Assembly: GCA_937885815.1 (NCBI GenBank)
Contig: CALABM010000059.1
Location: 1 to 8,473, forward strand
Reading direction: 5' to 3'
Source of the DNA: an uncultured Verrucomicrobiales bacterium
GTDB taxonomy: Bacteria; Verrucomicrobiota; Verrucomicrobiia; Verrucomicrobiales; Akkermansiaceae
Length of the DNA stretch: 8,473 nucleotides
Part shown: piece after piece, positions 6,237 through 8,473 of the stretch
How the letters are laid out: each line of letters begins with the position of its first letter
Numbering within the stretch: the stretch's first letter is position 1
Notes under the pieces: model-generated
Told to the model about the DNA's origin: nothing
The model's database searches: none
What the model saw: the letters and a program-made list of their open reading frames with translations, nothing else
Position numbers and translations under genes: made by a program

Positions 6237-7235
6237 TCATTTGGGCAACAGCGGTACCACGTATTCGCTCCCCAGAGCAAGCCAGATGGGCAAGGTTATA
6301 AAGGAACAGACGGTGGTGGAAAGAAGAATCTGAGTACCGACCTCCGGCTTACCGCCGAAACGCATGGCAATGATAACAGGAATCACAGCGCTGGGAATAG
6401 CACTCTGAATAACCATAATGCGCTTTACGAGCGGATCCACCGGCAGCAGCCAAGCTACCAGCAGAATAAGAGCGGGAGTCACCCCAAGGCGAGCAATAAG
6501 CCCCGACACAAGCAGACGCGGCTGCCATGTGAAATTGCGGGTCAGGTCATACATGGAGCAGCCGAAAATAATCAGGCAGATGGGAGTTGCTACAGCTCCA
6601 AGCATCTCGGCCGTTTTCATCACCGGAGCCTGTGCCACATACTCACCCACCCCACTCCAGGCCAGAAGCAAGGAGAAGCACACCGCCAGCAGAGGCCCGC
6701 GGAATAAAGTGGTAAGGCGCATATTCCCCACACCGCCACACATCAAAATCACTCCTATGCTCCACACGAAAATCTCGCACCCCATGTTATGAATGAAGAG
6801 CACGCCCATCGTGGGATCTCCGGCATTACTGAACAACATGTGAACAATAGGTACCACAAAGAAAACATAGTTCTGCACACCGGCGGTGAGCGTGAACGTG
6901 CGTAGGCCGGTACCAATACGCAAGCGGAGCACCTTCGCCACCAGCCAAGCCACTGTCACACCGATAGCCATTTCCAGAAAGCCACAGGCGATGGCTTGCC
7001 CGGAAAATCCTAGCGTCGTGATGCGCGGGTCGGCCTCCGTCACCATGTACTTCATGATATTATAGAAGATGAGGCATGGGTACCCCACATCCATAGCCAA
7101 GCGGGTAATCACAGCATCATGCTGTGGTTCAATCACCTTTTTCCACCTGAGCCAGTAGCCTATGGCAAAAAAGACGAATACCGGAATCGTTGACAGAAAT
7201 GAATTGAGTATGAGTTGCAACATGGCGCTGGGCAT
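6237..7235 (-). CDS. AEC-family (auxin efflux carrier-like) permease
   Basis: This is an inner-membrane transporter of the AEC/bile acid transporter fold. Family members export or import organic anions such as malate or malonate, and the substrate here cannot be told. The product has up to 332 residues with about ten hydrophobic segments (near 8-28, 46-64, 78-100, 114-135, 143-166, 180-195, 211-229, 241-264, 272-292, 303-322), a normal AEC size. Family marks include Pro in the second segment (MDVGYPCLIF), Asn-122 and Pro-129 in QNYVFFVVPI at the broken helix, IQSAIPSAV in the penultimate segment, and LLSTTVCSFITLPIWL at the end. The first ATG is at 7235. A second ATG at 7223 (residue 5) fits the predicted promoter better, since the -10 element abuts the first ATG. 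The gene lies upstream of tRNA-Cys on the same strand and has no close operon partner. Confidence 0.9.
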   Translation of the reverse strand: MPSAMLQLILNSFLSTIPVFVFFAIGYWLRWKKVIEPQHDAVITRLAMDVGYPCLIFYNIMKYMVTEADPRITTLGFSGQAIACGFLEMAIGVTVAWLVAKVLRLRIGTGLRTFTLTAGVQNYVFFVVPIVHMLFSNAGDPTMGVLFIHNMGCEIFVWSIGVILMCGGVGNMRLTTLFRGPLLAVCFSLLLAWSGVGEYVAQAPVMKTAEMLGAVATPICLIIFGCSMYDLTRNFTWQPRLLVSGLIARLGVTPALILLVAWLLPVDPLVKRIMVIQSAIPSAVIPVIIAMRFGGKPEVGTQILLSTTVCSFITLPIWLALGSEYVVPLLPK

Positions 7236-7264
7236 ATCCTACCATATTCTTCACCATCTAGCAA
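7236..7264 (-). promoter_or_regulatory. Possible promoter of the AEC permease
   Basis: On the minus strand TTGCTA (7259-7264) and TAGGAT (7236-7241) are separated by exactly 17 bp; each matches 4 of 6 consensus bases. Transcription would start near 7229, inside the longest reading frame and about 5 nt ahead of the second ATG at 7223. If the promoter is real, translation starts at residue 5. This is weak evidence taken alone. Confidence 0.35.
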
Positions 7265-7297
7265 GTCTTTCAGGTTCCCATCCCAAAAAACGCACAT

Positions 7298-7314
7298 GTG
7301 TCCCAAAGTTTGGG
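7298..7314. repeat. Imperfect palindrome, diverged copy of the 7476-7501 motif
   Basis: The left arm GTGTCCCAAA (7298-7307) is identical over 10 bases to the left arm of the palindrome at 7476-7501. After a single G, TTTGGG (7309-7314) matches the right arm before the two diverge (GG here, AC there). A CCCAAA also occurs just upstream at 7282-7287. This looks like a second, decayed copy of the same site. Confidence 0.65.
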
Positions 7315-7440
7315 GGAATATAGCCATTGTGTACTCAAAATCAGCGTATTTTGCCGAATTCTCCTTGGCCGGGTATCATACAGCCCGTTCATTGGCACAA
7401 TTTTTCTTTTATCCCAACATCGGCGTAAGCCGCTTACTTT

Positions 7441-7475
7441 TAATTCGTAAATCGTAATTCGTAATTCGTAAATCA
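7441..7475. repeat. Five-unit 7-bp tandem repeat
   Basis: Five contiguous 7-base units: TAATTCG (7441), TAAATCG (7448), TAATTCG (7455), TAATTCG (7462) and TAAATCA (7469). The array ends exactly where the perfect palindrome begins at 7476. Read on the minus strand, three units make 21 bases that translate as a seven-residue repeat of the L-R-I-T-N-Y-E kind. I recall such low-complexity strings as frequent spurious translations in Bacteroidota and related genomes. Confidence 0.85.
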
Positions 7476-7501
7476 ACGTGTCCCAAATCTTTGGGACACG
7501 T
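7476..7501. repeat. Perfect 12-bp-arm palindrome near the recombinase 3' end
   Basis: The arms ACGTGTCCCAAA (7476-7487) and TTTGGGACACGT (7490-7501) are exact inverse complements around a central TC. Neither strand has a T-tract after it, so it does not look like an intrinsic terminator. The 2-base centre also makes a tight RNA hairpin less natural than a protein-binding or recombination site. It lies 74 bp beyond the recombinase stop codon and is related to the copy at 7298-7314. Confidence 0.9.
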
Positions 7502-7575
7502 ATGCAAAAAACGGGGCCTGTTTCAGATTTGCCGGTACACGAGTAGACTTAGGAAAATCTCGGAAGCTAAGGATA

Positions 7576-8473
7576 TCAGCAGCGTTCACCAGCCACCCGC
7601 CAAAAAGCCGCGGCATCCCCCACCAGCCCCATGCTCACATAGCGCGTGCGCAATAGGTTGCTGTCGCGGTGGCCCATTTCATACTGCAGAGCACTATAGC
7701 TGCGGAAGTGTCGCAAATGGTAACCGGCAAAGGTGTGGCGAAGCACGTCCGGCACCCAGTGGTGAAATCCGGCGAGGCTACGCAACGCGCGCCAATGGCG
7801 CGGCCATTGCGGCGGACAGATGCGTCCCACGGGGCAATGGGTGCGCAGAAGTTGCGCCAGCGGCGGATGGATGGTGACGAGTCTGGCACCGCCGGTTTTG
7901 CTGTGTTGGGGGAGTATGCTGATAGTGCCCTCTTGCAGATTGATGTGCTCGCCGCTCAGGCGCGCGACTTCGTGCGGGCGGATACCGGCATAGAGCATCA
8001 TTCCCACGGCAGCAAGGCAAATGCCGCCTTGGTATTTCTTCGCGGCGCTCAGTAAGGCTTTGATTTCCTGCGGGCTTAATATCTCGATTCGTTCTTCCCG
8101 CACTTTCACCGCATCCACCTGTGCCACGGGATTTTCGCTGCACCAGCCGCGTTTCAGCGCGGTGCTGAATACGCCGCTGAGTATCAAGCGCGCCTTCTGC
8201 CGCTGGCGCGGGGTGGCGAAGGCTTGCTCGATGTACCGGGCGCATTCTTCTGTGGTGATAGCACGCACGCGTCTGGCAGCCAATCCCTTGCAGCGTTTCA
8301 TAAAGCGCCGGGTAAAATAGCGAAAATCCGTCTGCGTGCGGCTTCTCCGCTCGCGCCTTGCCTCCAGCGCCGCCGCCACAGCTTTTTCAAAGCTCACCGT
8401 TTTCTCCTGCCGCCGCAGTTCTTCCTCGCCCGCAGCTATACACCGCAGCGCACGTCTTACCCTACCGCGTCCC
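7576..8473 (-). CDS. Tyrosine recombinase / phage-type integrase, probably 5'-truncated by the window edge
   Basis: This is a site-specific DNA recombinase that cleaves and rejoins DNA through a 3'-phosphotyrosine link. Numbering from the GTG at 8397 (273 residues), a helical core-binding domain spans about 1-90, with FATPRQRQKARLILSGVFSTALKRGWCSENPV. The catalytic domain follows: Arg-I R140 in YAGIRPHEVARL, Lys K167 in SKTGGAR, box II D217-V-L-R220-H221, H243 in MGHRD and nucleophile Y253 in RTRYVSM. The usual first His of HxxR is Asp here. I recall DVLRHTFASYHL-type boxes in related verrucomicrobial integrases, so this is probably a family trait. The frame has no stop upstream of 8397. It adds 25 codons (ending EEELRRQEKT) to the edge that look like continuing protein, so the true start probably lies outside. 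If GTG 8397 were the start, AGGAG at 8404-8408 would be its ribosome site. Two sampled 60-bp lines of this gene are about 67% GC, above lines sampled in the potassium channel gene (50-62%). Confidence 0.9.
   Translation of the reverse strand, partial: GRGRVRRALRCIAAGEEELRRQEKTVSFEKAVAAALEARRERRSRTQTDFRYFTRRFMKRCKGLAARRVRAITTEECARYIEQAFATPRQRQKARLILSGVFSTALKRGWCSENPVAQVDAVKVREERIEILSPQEIKALLSAAKKYQGGICLAAVGMMLYAGIRPHEVARLSGEHINLQEGTISILPQHSKTGGARLVTIHPPLAQLLRTHCPVGRICPPQWPRHWRALRSLAGFHHWVPDVLRHTFAGYHLRHFRSYSALQYEMGHRDSNLLRTRYVSMGLVGDAAAFWRVAGERC

Larger units (their letters stand above)
7236..7575. other. 340-bp AT-rich noncoding region with palindromes and tandem repeats
   Basis: This stretch lies between the 5' end of the AEC permease and the 3' end of the recombinase, both on the minus strand. 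It contains the possible AEC promoter (7236-7264), an imperfect palindrome (7298-7314), a five-unit 7-bp tandem repeat (7441-7475) and a perfect palindrome (7476-7501). No convincing gene is present. A 68-codon minus-strand frame (7270-7476) starts inside the tandem repeat and crosses the first palindrome, and it looks like chance. There is no clear intrinsic terminator after the recombinase. Confidence 0.7.

Noticed and set aside
7441..7475. Short tandem repeat as a CRISPR array
   Set aside because: The units are 7 bases long and contiguous with no spacers, and no cas gene is visible.
7270..7476. Minus-strand 68-codon reading frame in the noncoding region
   Set aside because: It starts inside the 7-bp tandem repeat, crosses the imperfect palindrome and has no start signal or recognisable domain. 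The N-terminal residues are only the translation of the repeat.
7476..7501. Palindrome as intrinsic terminator of the recombinase
   Set aside because: The stem is perfect, but neither strand has a run of T after it, unlike the clear terminator at 6026-6058 in the same window.
7491..7877. Plus-strand 128-codon frame running from the palindrome into the recombinase gene
   Set aside because: Most of it is antisense to the well-supported recombinase. The composition (Pro, His, Cys and Arg rich) is typical of a shadow frame in GC-rich DNA.
8398..8408. AGGAG plus GTG as the definite start of the recombinase
   Set aside because: The spacing of 6 bases is good, but the frame stays open to the window edge with protein-like sequence, so the start cannot be fixed here.

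Overview
The window looks like a chromosomal segment of a Verrucomicrobiota bacterium, possibly Akkermansia or a near relative. That placement is an inference, drawn from moderate-to-high GC, almost no Shine-Dalgarno motifs, and the style of the tyrosine recombinase at the right end. No 16S or other decisive marker is present.

Left part, plus strand (1-5319). The window opens inside prfA (peptide chain release factor 1). prmC follows 16 bp later and encodes the methyltransferase that modifies the GGQ glutamine of release factors, so substrate and modifier sit side by side. An unrecognised six-segment membrane protein starts 2 bp after prmC. A good sigma70-type promoter then fires only about 7 nt ahead of a TrkH/KtrB potassium channel subunit that carries an extra N-terminal membrane domain. 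Its cytoplasmic RCK partner (KtrA/TrkA type) and a YqaB-like HAD sugar-phosphate phosphatase follow with gaps of 16 and 8 bp, which suggests a K+ uptake operon with a metabolic passenger.

Middle part, minus strand (5346-7235). A lipoprotein of unknown function converges on the HAD gene. Upstream of it are a tRNA-Cys(GCA), complete with its own promoter, A/T-rich upstream element and intrinsic terminator, and then an AEC-family (auxin efflux carrier-like) permease.

Right part (7236-8473). A 340-bp AT-rich noncoding stretch holds two related palindromes built on GTGTCCCAAA and a 7-bp tandem repeat. Next to it, on the minus strand, is a tyrosine recombinase whose reading frame stays open to the window edge. 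This is the only part with a mobile or accessory flavour. The rest is ordinary housekeeping and transport. The palindrome pair beside a lone recombinase is the best candidate for something undescribed, but the evidence for it is circumstantial.
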